The position numbers were made by a program, and so were the translations under genes. This document shows, one piece after another, positions 28,267 through 37,713 of a stretch of 64,000 bases of DNA (within the stretch, counting starts at the first letter, position 1; each line of letters opens with the position of its first letter). Source of the DNA: Saprospiraceae bacterium (GTDB lineage Bacteria; Bacteroidota; Bacteroidia; Chitinophagales; Saprospiraceae); NCBI GenBank assembly GCA_016710265.1, contig JADJJL010000003.1, forward strand, positions 263,001 through 327,000, written 5' to 3'. The notes below the pieces were generated by a model, which did not search any database, was not told the origin of the DNA, and saw only the letters and a list, made by a program, of their open reading frames with translations.

Positions 28267-28905
28267 ATGAATAATTTACCAGGAAGACAAATTGGATTAT
28301 TGTTCTTAATGTTTATTTTGAATTCAACTTCTATTCTAGCACAAAAGTTGGTTTTGAACCTAGGGGTCAATGGAACAGGAATTTATCAATTAGGACTTAA
28401 CAAAACTCAAAGAGATGATTTTAAAACTAAGATTGGACTAAGTGGGGGTACAGGGATTAATTTTTCCTATAAGTCGTGGAAATTTAATGCTCTTATTTAC
28501 TTATACCATGCATCATTTAAATTACAAGAATATAAGGGTGTGAGTTTAACAGGCTTCTCACTAGATAAAATTCAATTTTTCAATAGGACTTATGAATATT
28601 ATAGCCTTGGTTTCAGCATTCAATCACTTTACAAAATTCTTCCATAACATTATCTTGGTGCAACATTGGCGTATGAAAAGAGATTTTTGCCTCTTAAAAG
28701 TACAAATCAAGTAAGCCAATCACCCTTTGGCATTCCCATTGGACTTGTCTATGGATTTTATTTTGGAAGAAGCGGTTTATTAGCAGGAATGCAAGTAGAT
28801 TTGAACCCAACTTACAAGGAAGCTGAGCGTAACAACTTTGCTTCATATAAGGAACATCTGTGGCTACTTTATTTACAGTACTCTTTTGATTTATTTAAAT
28901 TTTAA
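28267..28905 (+). pseudogene. Outer membrane beta-barrel protein interrupted by an in-frame TAA
   Basis: The frame starting at ATG 28267 has a signal peptide (ending SILAQ) and alternating hydrophobic beta-strands, and stops at TAA 28645-28647 after 126 codons. The same frame then continues open for 85 codons (HYLGATLAYEKRF ... to 28905) with typical barrel strands and an aromatic-rich ending (LQYSFDLFKF). A CAA-to-TAA change would restore a 211-residue porin-like protein. I infer a nonsense mutation, or less likely read-through or a sequencing error. The protein probably belonged to the adjacent surface-protein cluster. Confidence 0.75.
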
Positions 28906-28992
28906 CGCAAATAAGGACTTGGATAAATTTAGTGGACAATCTGTACATATTATAAAATTATATAATATGTAGAATATTTGCATCTTTGGGTC

Positions 28993-29898
28993 ATGGATTG
29001 GAAAAGTGCAATGGCGGGTTATAAAGCCAGTTTGGCCTTGGAGAAAGGCCTCTCAGTAAATTCTATTCAAGCCTATCTCACGGATGTTCGCAAGTTGAGG
29101 GATTTCTCCGAGAAAAGACTGGACAACAAAAGCCCATTGTTGATAGACTTGCATGATTTATTGTCTTTTGTGGCTGGCTTGGAGGAATACCATCTGGATG
29201 TAAGGTCTCAGTCCAGGGTGATCAGTGGAATTCGGTCTTTTTTTAGTTATTTATTGCTCGAAAATCTAATCAAAGATGATCCGTCAGAAATGCTCGAAAC
29301 TCCAAAATTGGGCCAATATCTCCCCTCAGTACTCAGTATTGATGAGGTGGAAGCTTGCATCAAAGTGATCCATGATCAATCAGACTATGCCCTAAGAGAT
29401 CGGGTCATTCTGGAAGTGCTTTATGCCTGTGGTCTCCGGGTGACAGAATTGGTGCAATTGTGTTGGAGTCAGATCGTTTGGGATCCGGGTCTTGTCAAAG
29501 TGAAAGGAAAAGGAAATAAGGAGAGAATCGTGCCCATAGGATCGCTGGCGTTACAATCATTGCAAATACTGAAAGAAAATCCACCCATAGAAAGTCAGCC
29601 GGGCCACGAAGATTTTGTTTTTTTAAATTGCTTTGGCAAAAAATTATCCAGGATCAGCGTTTTCAAAATGGTTAAAAAATACGCGTCCATGGCAGGTATT
29701 CAAAAATCAATGAGCCCTCACACTTTTAGACATTCTTTTGCAACCCATTTGGTTGAGGCTGGGGCAAATCTTAGAATTGTACAAACCTTATTGGGTCATG
29801 AATCCATCACCACCACGGAAATCTATACGCACCTTGATTTAAACTACCTTCGGGAGACGATTCTCAACTGTCATCCAGCCCAAAAATGGAAATTGTGA
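28993..29898 (+). CDS. xerD: Tyrosine recombinase XerD
   Basis: 301 residues from ATG 28993; a TTG at 28978 is an alternative. The N-terminal SAM-like DNA-binding domain (about residues 1-95) is followed by the catalytic domain with the full set R-K-H-R-H-Y: ACGLRVTEL, KGKGNKERIVP, HTFRHSFATH, LLGHESITTTEIYTH. Length and motifs fit XerC/XerD of chromosome dimer resolution at dif sites, not an integrase of a mobile element, although it lies just after the AT-rich surface-protein block. No att or dif site was identified nearby. Confidence 0.9.
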   Translation: MDWKSAMAGYKASLALEKGLSVNSIQAYLTDVRKLRDFSEKRLDNKSPLLIDLHDLLSFVAGLEEYHLDVRSQSRVISGIRSFFSYLLLENLIKDDPSEMLETPKLGQYLPSVLSIDEVEACIKVIHDQSDYALRDRVILEVLYACGLRVTELVQLCWSQIVWDPGLVKVKGKGNKERIVPIGSLALQSLQILKENPPIESQPGHEDFVFLNCFGKKLSRISVFKMVKKYASMAGIQKSMSPHTFRHSFATHLVEAGANLRIVQTLLGHESITTTEIYTHLDLNYLRETILNCHPAQKWKL

Positions 29899-29990
29899 AT
29901 GAATCCATCAACAAGTCGTTAATTAATTTTAAAATACCCTAATGAGAAGCCAAATTTAGGAGAATAACTACTCTAAATAAACCACAGGAC

Positions 29991-29998
29991 TATCTTTG
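29991..29998 (+). promoter_or_regulatory. -7 promoter box (TATCTTTG) of kup
   Basis: TATCTTTG matches TAnnTTTG and lies 34 nt before the kup ATG, giving a short leader. Confidence 0.6.
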
Positions 29999-30032
29999 CA
30001 GTGCTGAATACACAGCCTAAATCAAAACATCT

Positions 30033-32000
30033 ATGGGAGATCATTCACATGGACCTAAACTCAGTCTTGGTGCCTTACTCATCACACTGGGTATTATTTT
30101 TGGAGACATTGGGACTTCTCCGTTGTATGTAATCCAAGCGATATTGGGTACCAGAGTAGTCTCTGAAGAACTGATTTATGGAGGTGTATCTTGCGTCTTT
30201 TGGACCTTACTCATCATCACCACCGGGAAATATGTGATTCTCGCATTAAAAGCGGACAACAATGGGGAAGGTGGAATTTTTGCACTCTATGCTTTGGTGA
30301 GACGATACAAATCCAAATATGTGATTTATCCTGCCATCATTGGTTGTGCTACTCTGATCGCAGATGGATTTATCACTCCACCTATTTCAATATCTTCAGC
30401 GGTGGAAGGACTCAACATGCTTTTTCCATCGGCTTCAATTAATACAGTACCTATCGTCATTGGTATCATCATCGGCCTTTTTACATTTCAGCAGGTGGGT
30501 ACTCAAGTGGTGGGCAAATATTTTGGTCCTATCATGTTAATATGGTTTAGCATGATTGGTACACTAGGTTTAATGCAAGTATTCCAACATCCTGAAATAC
30601 TTCACGCCATCAATCCTGAATATGCTTTTAATCTTTTAATGAAATATCCCAGTGGCTTTTGGATATTGGGTGCGGTTTTTCTTTGTACCACCGGAGGAGA
30701 AGCCTTGTATTCGGACCTTGGGCATTGTGGTAAAGCGAACATCAGGTTTAGTTGGTCCTTTGTGATTATCGCTTTGCTTCTCAGTTATTTTGGTCAAAGT
30801 GCCTTTATCATCTCCGAATATGCAGGTAGAACCATTGTAGATGCTAGTGGACATGCTGAATTTAGAATTTTTTTTAAAATTATGCCCGAGTGGTTTTTAC
30901 CCATTGGGGTGGTTATTGCCACGGTAGCAACGGTCATTGCCAGTCAAGCATTAATTTCAGGTGTTTTTACCCTGACCAACGAAGCGATGAAGCTTCATCT
31001 ATGGCCACGCATGAAGGTCAATTATCCTTCCACACTAAAAGGGCAAGTGTATATACCAAGCATCAATTGGTTTTTGATGATTGGTTGTATTATCGTGGTT
31101 TTGATTTTCAAGAAATCTGAAAACATGGAAGCGGCCTACGGTTTGGCCATCACGATTGACATGATTATGACCACCCTTTTGCTGGGATTTTTCTATCGCA
31201 TCCGTTATCACAGTTTTTATATTTCTTTAATAGGAACCATCTTATTGATGCTGGTCGAATTTACTTTTCTGATTGCCAACTTAGATAAATTTTATCACGG
31301 TGGATGGTTTTCCTTACTGATTGCATTTCCGATTGCCATCATGGTTTTTGTCTTATACAATGCTTCCAAAATCAGACAGAAGCACACCATGTTTGTAGAG
31401 CTGAACGATTACATTCCTGTCTTACAAGATTTGCAAAATGACCAAACGATTCCAAAAGAGGCCAGTCATTTGGTGTACCTGGCGATGGCCGATGACAAGC
31501 GTTTGATCGATTCCAACATCATGTATTCCATTCTTCGAAAAAGGCCAAAGCGCGCGGATGTCTATTGGTTTGTCCATGTAAAAATTGGGGACGAACCGTA
31601 CAATAAAACATACAATGTAGATACGATCGTGCCCGGTAAAATATTTTTTGTGCATTTAAAATTTGGTTTTAAAGTAGCACACCGGGTCAATGTGATGTTT
31701 AAAGAACTCGTAGAACAAATGGTGGCCACTGGAGAAGTTTCAATCACCAGTCCATATCCATCTTTGGCAAAACATAATTTACCGGCAGATTTTAAATTTA
31801 TCTTATTGCATACAAGGGTATCTGCAGACACCGAGCTTAGCCCATTTGAAAGATGGGTGGTCCGTACCTACCGCATGATCAAGAAGATTAGCTTACCTGC
31901 GTATGAAGATTTTGGTCTCGAATTATCCAATGTGGAAGAGGAGGTTGTTCCCATTCTGGTGGGACCTAAGGCCGAAATGAAATTGAGGAGGGAAAGCTAA
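30033..32000 (+). CDS. kup: KUP-family potassium uptake protein
   Basis: 655 residues. It is a low-affinity K+ uptake transporter with the N-terminal family hallmark GIIFGDIGTSPLYVIQ, then NGEGGIFALYALVRR and CTTGGEALYSDLGHCG. About 12 membrane segments occupy residues 1-440 and a cytoplasmic C-terminal domain follows (about 450-655). Length is normal. A clear -7 box lies just upstream and yebC follows after 100 bp with its own promoter, so it is probably monocistronic. Confidence 0.95.
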   Translation: MGDHSHGPKLSLGALLITLGIIFGDIGTSPLYVIQAILGTRVVSEELIYGGVSCVFWTLLIITTGKYVILALKADNNGEGGIFALYALVRRYKSKYVIYPAIIGCATLIADGFITPPISISSAVEGLNMLFPSASINTVPIVIGIIIGLFTFQQVGTQVVGKYFGPIMLIWFSMIGTLGLMQVFQHPEILHAINPEYAFNLLMKYPSGFWILGAVFLCTTGGEALYSDLGHCGKANIRFSWSFVIIALLLSYFGQSAFIISEYAGRTIVDASGHAEFRIFFKIMPEWFLPIGVVIATVATVIASQALISGVFTLTNEAMKLHLWPRMKVNYPSTLKGQVYIPSINWFLMIGCIIVVLIFKKSENMEAAYGLAITIDMIMTTLLLGFFYRIRYHSFYISLIGTILLMLVEFTFLIANLDKFYHGGWFSLLIAFPIAIMVFVLYNASKIRQKHTMFVELNDYIPVLQDLQNDQTIPKEASHLVYLAMADDKRLIDSNIMYSILRKRPKRADVYWFVHVKIGDEPYNKTYNVDTIVPGKIFFVHLKFGFKVAHRVNVMFKELVEQMVATGEVSITSPYPSLAKHNLPADFKFILLHTRVSADTELSPFERWVVRTYRMIKKISLPAYEDFGLELSNVEEEVVPILVGPKAEMKLRRES

Positions 32001-32071
32001 TATTAGTACGCAAGGCTTGTGTTTTTTTAGACTACAGTGGCTTATATTCCATTTTTTATGCCAGATTATTC

Positions 32072-32079
32072 TAACTTTG
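32072..32079 (+). promoter_or_regulatory. -7 promoter box (TAACTTTG) of yebC
   Basis: TAACTTTG fits the TAnnTTTG consensus 24 nt before the yebC start. It predicts a leader of under 20 nt. Confidence 0.6.
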
Positions 32080-32103
32080 CGTCGCTTTTATTAAAGTAGA
32101 GAC

Positions 32104-32814
32104 ATGGGAAGAATTTTTGAAGTTCGCAAGCACAAGATGTTTGCAAGATTTAATAAAATGAGCAAACAATTTGCTCGAATTAGCAAGGATGTTTTTATGG
32201 CAGTTAAAGCCTCTGGTGCCAATCCTGACAACAATCCTCGCTTGAGGGCAGCCATGCAGAATGCCAAAGCAGTCAATATGCCCAAGGATCGATTGGAAAC
32301 AGCCATCAAAAAAGCGACTTCCAAAGACGAGAAAGATCTCGAAATCATGACTTATGAAGGTTACGCTCCACATGGTATCGCGGTGCTTGTAGAAACTGCC
32401 ACCGACAATTCTACCAGAACAGTAGCCAATGTTCGCTCTTATTTTAATAAATATGGTGGAAGTTTGGGTGTTACCGGTTCTGTATCTTTTATGTTTGAGC
32501 ACAAATGCAATTTTAGAATTAAAAAAACTGCAGATCTGGATGCAGAAATGTTGGAATTGGAATTGATTGATTGTGGATGTGAAGAATTAGTGGTAGAAGA
32601 AAATGAAATAATTGTCTATGGCCCTTTTGATTGTTTTGGAAAATTGCAAGCCTATTTCGAACAAAACAATTTTGAAATTATTGAATCCGGTTTTGACAGA
32701 ATTCCAACAATGATTAAGAAATTATCAGCTGAAGAAGAAGCGGAAGTTCAAAAACTCTTGGACAAGATTGAAGACGACGAAGACGTTCAAAATGTGTATA
32801 GCACCATGGAGTAA
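32104..32814 (+). CDS. yebC: YebC/PmpR family protein
   Basis: 236 residues, the normal family length. It contains typical segments: MGRIFEVRKHKMFAR (a variant of the usual GHSKWxNI start), RLRAAMQNAKAVNMPKDRLETAIKKA, TYEGYAPHGIAVLVE and ATDNSTRTVANVRSYFNKYGGSLG. Family members act as DNA-binding regulators, and YebC-type proteins are also linked to relief of ribosome stalling at proline tracts. The substitution at the N-terminal motif places it in the Bacteroidota branch. Confidence 0.92.
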   Translation: MGRIFEVRKHKMFARFNKMSKQFARISKDVFMAVKASGANPDNNPRLRAAMQNAKAVNMPKDRLETAIKKATSKDEKDLEIMTYEGYAPHGIAVLVETATDNSTRTVANVRSYFNKYGGSLGVTGSVSFMFEHKCNFRIKKTADLDAEMLELELIDCGCEELVVEENEIIVYGPFDCFGKLQAYFEQNNFEIIESGFDRIPTMIKKLSAEEEAEVQKLLDKIEDDEDVQNVYSTME

Positions 32815-32849
32815 GATTCTAATGGAAGATGATCCAGGGTTTTTAAAAT

Positions 32850-34799
32850 ATGAAAAAACAAATTGAAACAAAGGCTTCACTCTGGGACAACATCTGGACA
32901 AATTCCAAATGGCAGGGACTCATCATTGCTTTCGTCGCAGGTCTTTTATACATCAATACCAGTTTACATGATTTTGCAGTAGACGACGGAATTGTTGTCC
33001 ATAAAAATGAATTTGTAAAAAAAGGTATTTCCGGAATTCCTGATATACTCAGCAAAGATACTTTCAGGGGTTTTTTTAATAAAGAAGGAAAAGATAAATT
33101 GGTGGCAGGTGGTCGTTATAGACCATTGACTTTGGTTGTTTTTTCCATGGTCTATGAATTGGTAGGTCCAGCAGCTCCCGTATACCATTTCCTAAATATT
33201 TTGGCCTATGCCTTGTTATGTTTTCTATTGTATAAATTGTTTGGTCAAATGTTGGCGCCAAGTTTAGGAACACTAACAGCAGGGATCATTGCATTTCTAA
33301 GCGTTTTAGTTTTTACAATCCATCCTCTTCACACCGAAGTCGTGGCCAACATCAAAGGGATGGATGAAATAGCAGCCTTGCTTTTTTCAACACTTTGTTT
33401 TTTGGCAATCCTCAAAGCCATTGAGACCAAGTTAAATGTTTGGATAGGAATTTCGATGCTCTACTTGTTTTTGGGATTGATGTCCAAAGAAAATGCGATT
33501 TGCTTTCTAGTATTAATTCCAGCGGGACTTTGGTTATTGTACAAGCAAAGTTTTGGACAAAGTATAAAAGTATTTTTTTATTTATTGATTCCCACTTTTT
33601 TATTTCTAATAATTCGTGGGCAAATATTAGGATGGAACCCCATCGCCGGTCAATCCGGAGAATTACTAAATAATCCATTTCTTAAATTGGTGAATGGAAA
33701 ATATGTATTTTTTACTGCTGCGGAAAGATATGCAACTATTTTTTACACCTTGTTTAAGTATATTGGATTGTTGCTTTTTCCCCATCCTTTGACTTACGAT
33801 TATTATCCAAAACATATTCCGATTCAGAATTTTGCAAAACTCATTCCTTGGTTGTCCGTCATCATCCATTTACTATTGTTGGTATTTGTTTTTAAATGGA
33901 GAAACTCAAAACCCCTTTTGTCCTGGTCCATTTTGATTTACTTAATTCCATTGGGCTTGGTGAGTAATTTGATTTTTCCGATTGGTACATTTATGGGAGA
34001 GCGGTTTTTATTTATGTCCTCATTGGGTTTTGCCATTGTCGTAGGATGGATGCTTTATCAATTTGGAATTAAAACAAACAACATTCTTAAATACGCAGTC
34101 ATTTTGCTTTGTATCGTATATTCTATCAAAGTGATCAGCAGAAATATGGATTGGAAAAATGACGCCACTCTGATTTTGCACGACGTAAAAAATTCTCCCA
34201 ACAGCGCAAAGATCAACAATGCGGTGGGTGGAATTCTATTGGATCAAATTGCAAGCCTAAAAGACAGTAGCATCATTAAAAAGAATATAGCGAAAGCAAA
34301 GACGCATTTGATGAAAGCCATTGAACTTCATCCTTTTTATTTTGACGCGTATAATTTATTGGGCAACGCCTATTTTATGTCCAAGGATTATGTAACGGCT
34401 GCTGAAAAATATGAGTTTGTTTTAAAGTACGTTCCTGAAGACAGCGAAGCCCACAATAATTTGCATTTAACCTTCCGCGAAAATGGTCGCAACAAAGGGA
34501 TGTATGAAAACAAACCACAAGAAGCCATCGCGTTACTTACCCGGGCCTTGCAATTAAAACCAGACGACACAGAGACCATCAGTCTTTTAGGTGTTGGCCA
34601 CGGTGTCATAGGAGAGTATCAAAAAGCCATTGAGTATTTTAATAAAGTCATTGCACTGCAACCAGAACGGGCAGAAGGGTATTTTAATTTATATCTAACG
34701 TATATGAATATGGGTGATCAAGGACGCGCACAATCTGCCCTGGCTGAAGCAGAAAAAAGAGACCCTGAAATTTCTAAAAAATTCAATGGAAATAAGTAA
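32850..34799 (+). CDS. TMTC-like integral membrane protein with C-terminal TPR repeats
   Basis: 649 residues. About 11 hydrophobic helices (residues 20-435) start with a first loop carrying an acidic pair (FAVDDGIVV) as in GT-C glycosyltransferases and eukaryotic TMTC O-mannosyltransferases, then HPLHTEVVANIKGMDEI and MGERFLFMSSLGF, which match the conserved TMTC segments. TPR motifs fill residues about 490-645 (HPFYFDAYNLLGNAYF, PDDTETISLLGVGHG, PERAEGYFNLYLTYMN). The likely role is envelope protein or lipid-linked glycosyl transfer, but this is inferred. The end overlaps the start of the GH3 fusion by 14 bp, so the two are probably coupled. Confidence 0.8.
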   Translation: MKKQIETKASLWDNIWTNSKWQGLIIAFVAGLLYINTSLHDFAVDDGIVVHKNEFVKKGISGIPDILSKDTFRGFFNKEGKDKLVAGGRYRPLTLVVFSMVYELVGPAAPVYHFLNILAYALLCFLLYKLFGQMLAPSLGTLTAGIIAFLSVLVFTIHPLHTEVVANIKGMDEIAALLFSTLCFLAILKAIETKLNVWIGISMLYLFLGLMSKENAICFLVLIPAGLWLLYKQSFGQSIKVFFYLLIPTFLFLIIRGQILGWNPIAGQSGELLNNPFLKLVNGKYVFFTAAERYATIFYTLFKYIGLLLFPHPLTYDYYPKHIPIQNFAKLIPWLSVIIHLLLLVFVFKWRNSKPLLSWSILIYLIPLGLVSNLIFPIGTFMGERFLFMSSLGFAIVVGWMLYQFGIKTNNILKYAVILLCIVYSIKVISRNMDWKNDATLILHDVKNSPNSAKINNAVGGILLDQIASLKDSSIIKKNIAKAKTHLMKAIELHPFYFDAYNLLGNAYFMSKDYVTAAEKYEFVLKYVPEDSEAHNNLHLTFRENGRNKGMYENKPQEAIALLTRALQLKPDDTETISLLGVGHGVIGEYQKAIEYFNKVIALQPERAEGYFNLYLTYMNMGDQGRAQSALAEAEKRDPEISKKFNGNK

Positions 34800-37713
34800 A
34801 TTACATAAAGCTCAATGGTATATTTTACCATTGTTGTTTTGGATTTTTATTCAAAGCACTTTGCATTCGCAATTGAATGAAGTAGATCACGATTGGATCC
34901 AAAAGCAATTGGCAGAGATGAGCCTTGATGAAAAAATTGGCCAGTTGTTTATGATCAGGGCTTATGGAAGAAATGATTCGGCACACATTCAAGCTGTCGT
35001 TGATTTGATTACCAATTATAAAGTAGGAGGATTGTGTTTTTTTCAAGGAGATCCTGCAACGCAAGCCCAACTCACCAACCTATATCAAAGCTTGTCTAAA
35101 ATTCCTCTGCTGGTCAGTATGGATGCAGAATGGGGCTTGGGAATGAGACTTAAAAAAGATGGATTTCATTTTCCAAAACAGTTGACCATGGGTGCGCTCA
35201 CCGATGATGAATTAATTTATAAAATGGGTCGTGAGCAGGCTGTTCATTTAAAAAGATTGGGAGTGCATCTCAATTTTGCACCGCTGCTTCACATCAATAA
35301 TAATCCCAACAATCCCGTCATCAATGAAAGATCTTTTGGCGATGATAAAATCAAGGTGAGTCAAAAATCCTATTCCTTTATGAAAGGACTGCAAGATGGT
35401 GGTGTTTTGGCCTGTGCAAAACATTTTCCTGGACATGGAGACACCGATGTGGATTCTCATTATGATTTGCCGGTGATCAAACATGATCGTGCAAGATTGG
35501 ATAGTTTTGAATTGTTTCCTTTTAAAATTCTTGGACAAACAGAATTGGCTTCTGTGATGATTGCACATTTATTAATTCCTGAATTGGATGACCATAAACC
35601 AGCCTCCTTGTCTAAATTCGTCATTCAGAAATTATTGCGTAAAGATTTGGCGTATGATGGATTGGTCATTACGGATGCCCTGGAAATGAAAGCGGTTTCC
35701 AAAAATTATACCAATGGAAATTTAGAATTGGAAGCCTTAAAAGCCGGAAATGATATTTTGTTATTGAGTGAGAATATACCTGCAGCAATCGAGGCCATTA
35801 AAAAAGCATTGGAAGATCATGAGATCAAAATGTCTGATCTAAATAAAACGGTCTATCGCATATTGATGGCGAAATCCAAAGCCGGTTTGGTGCATTACCA
35901 GGAAATAAAATTGGAAAGAATCCTGGAAGAAATAAATACTGCAGGAGCATTCCAAATTAGAGACAAGATTTTTCGACAAGCCATAACCTTGGTCAAGGAT
36001 AAAAAGCATAAAGTTCCTATTCGAAAACTTCCTAAAAATTCTACGGTCATTGCTTTTGGTACCAAAACAGAAAATCAGTTTTTTGTCAGACTCAGAAGTT
36101 ATTTTGTTTCAGATGAATATTTTCTCGACTATCAGGACAGTTTAGATTCTAAAATTTTAGAATCAGTGGATCGTTCTGATGTGGTCATTGTTTCATTGCA
36201 TAAATTGAATTACAGGTCTAAAGAGCAATATGGATTAACTCTGAATGCGATTGAACAACTAAAACAAATTTCCAAAGACAAACAGGTCATCGTGGTGGTT
36301 TTTGGAACTCCTTATGTGATCCATTATTTGGATTTTATTCCTTCGATCCTTTTGGCTTATGAGGACCATGCACAAATCCATGATGTTGCTGCTCAAATCT
36401 TGTTGGGTACGGATCCTATCTCGGGTGTGTTACCGCTTGCAGTTTCTGAAGAATATCCCAATGGTACCGGAATCTTTAGGCCATCCCTGTTAAGATTGGG
36501 ATATGCAAAACCAGAATCGATGGGTTTGGATTCAAAAGTTTTGGCACAAATTGATTCGATCAGTTATAAAATGATTTTGGATCGGGCCACTCCGGGCGCA
36601 CAAATTTTAGTCGCAAAGAATCGAAAAATTATATTTGAAAAATCTTTCGGAACGACGGATTACTTGACCAATCATCCCACTCAAAATGAAACTGTTTACG
36701 ATTTAGCTAGTTTGACTAAAATCATAGGATCTGCACCTGCATTGATGCATTTGGTGGACCAATATGGTTTGAACACAGATTGGAGTCTAGCACAAATTTT
36801 TGAAGATGCAAAAAATACTGAAATTGGAGCATTACAATTCAAAGACATATTATTACATCAGGCAGGTCTTCCAGGATGGATTCCATTTTTTAAACAAACA
36901 CTGATAGGACCGGATACTCTGAATCTATTGGATCCGTATTATTATAAAAAAACATCGGACAGTTTATTTTTAATTGAAGTCGCAGAAAATTTATTTATCA
37001 GAAACGATATTTTAGATACCATTTATCAAGGTATACTGGATATTATTCCGAGCAACCAGAAAAAATACGTTTACTCTGATTTGGGATTTTATTTAGTGCC
37101 TAAAATTTTTAAAAACTGGACCGGACATCAATTTGAAAGCTGGTTGGAAAAAGATTTTTATCCTTCTTTGGGATTGCATTCGACCCTGTTTAATCCGATG
37201 TACAAAACATTTCCGGAAAATTTGATGGCACCTTCTGAGGACGATCATAGTTTTCGACAGCAGGTACTTTTAGGATATGTACACGATATGGGAGCGGCAT
37301 TGATGGGAGGAGTCAGTGGTCATGCGGGATTGTTTTCACAAACAAGAGATTTGGCCATCATCATGCAATGCTATCTCAATCTTGGCCAGTATGGGGGATT
37401 GGAATACTTTACTGCCAATACCATGAGAAATTTTACGGCGCGAGATGAAGATTTGGCTAGAAGAAGCTTGTGTTTTGATTTAAAACAAACCACCAATGCC
37501 GAACAAGGTTATGTCTCGTTAATGGCTTCAGATAATATTTTTGGCCATCAAGGATTTACTGGAACCTGTGCATGGGCAGATCCAAAACATGAATTAATCT
37601 ATATTTTTTTATCCAACAGAACTTATCCCAACAGCAAGGTCAATCTGCTCCACAAAAATCGCTACCGTATGAAAATACAGGATCTGATTTATAAAGCCAT
37701 GATTGCATCATGA
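34786..37713 (+). CDS. GH3 beta-N-acetylhexosaminidase fused to a serine beta-lactamase-like domain
   Basis: 975 residues from ATG 34786, overlapping the upstream gene by 14 nt; the signal peptide ends LHSQ. Residues about 35-390 are a GH3 domain (NagZ-like) with KHFPGHGDTDVDSHYDLP and the nucleophile region VITDALEMKAV. A GH3 C-terminal-type domain spans about 400-580. From about 600 there is a class C beta-lactamase/esterase-like serine hydrolase with SLTK (SxxK), YSD in the YxN position and GHQGFTG. The fusion is typical of Bacteroidota and should act in the periplasm on peptidoglycan fragments. It overlaps the following permease gene by 4 nt. Which substrate each half uses is not clear. 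Confidence 0.9.
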   Translation: MEISKLHKAQWYILPLLFWIFIQSTLHSQLNEVDHDWIQKQLAEMSLDEKIGQLFMIRAYGRNDSAHIQAVVDLITNYKVGGLCFFQGDPATQAQLTNLYQSLSKIPLLVSMDAEWGLGMRLKKDGFHFPKQLTMGALTDDELIYKMGREQAVHLKRLGVHLNFAPLLHINNNPNNPVINERSFGDDKIKVSQKSYSFMKGLQDGGVLACAKHFPGHGDTDVDSHYDLPVIKHDRARLDSFELFPFKILGQTELASVMIAHLLIPELDDHKPASLSKFVIQKLLRKDLAYDGLVITDALEMKAVSKNYTNGNLELEALKAGNDILLLSENIPAAIEAIKKALEDHEIKMSDLNKTVYRILMAKSKAGLVHYQEIKLERILEEINTAGAFQIRDKIFRQAITLVKDKKHKVPIRKLPKNSTVIAFGTKTENQFFVRLRSYFVSDEYFLDYQDSLDSKILESVDRSDVVIVSLHKLNYRSKEQYGLTLNAIEQLKQISKDKQVIVVVFGTPYVIHYLDFIPSILLAYEDHAQIHDVAAQILLGTDPISGVLPLAVSEEYPNGTGIFRPSLLRLGYAKPESMGLDSKVLAQIDSISYKMILDRATPGAQILVAKNRKIIFEKSFGTTDYLTNHPTQNETVYDLASLTKIIGSAPALMHLVDQYGLNTDWSLAQIFEDAKNTEIGALQFKDILLHQAGLPGWIPFFKQTLIGPDTLNLLDPYYYKKTSDSLFLIEVAENLFIRNDILDTIYQGILDIIPSNQKKYVYSDLGFYLVPKIFKNWTGHQFESWLEKDFYPSLGLHSTLFNPMYKTFPENLMAPSEDDHSFRQQVLLGYVHDMGAALMGGVSGHAGLFSQTRDLAIIMQCYLNLGQYGGLEYFTANTMRNFTARDEDLARRSLCFDLKQTTNAEQGYVSLMASDNIFGHQGFTGTCAWADPKHELIYIFLSNRTYPNSKVNLLHKNRYRMKIQDLIYKAMIAS

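Noticed and set aside
28993..29898. Integrase marking the AT-rich surface-protein block as a genomic island
   Set aside because: The sequence is a normal XerD-like housekeeping recombinase, and no att repeats bracket the block.
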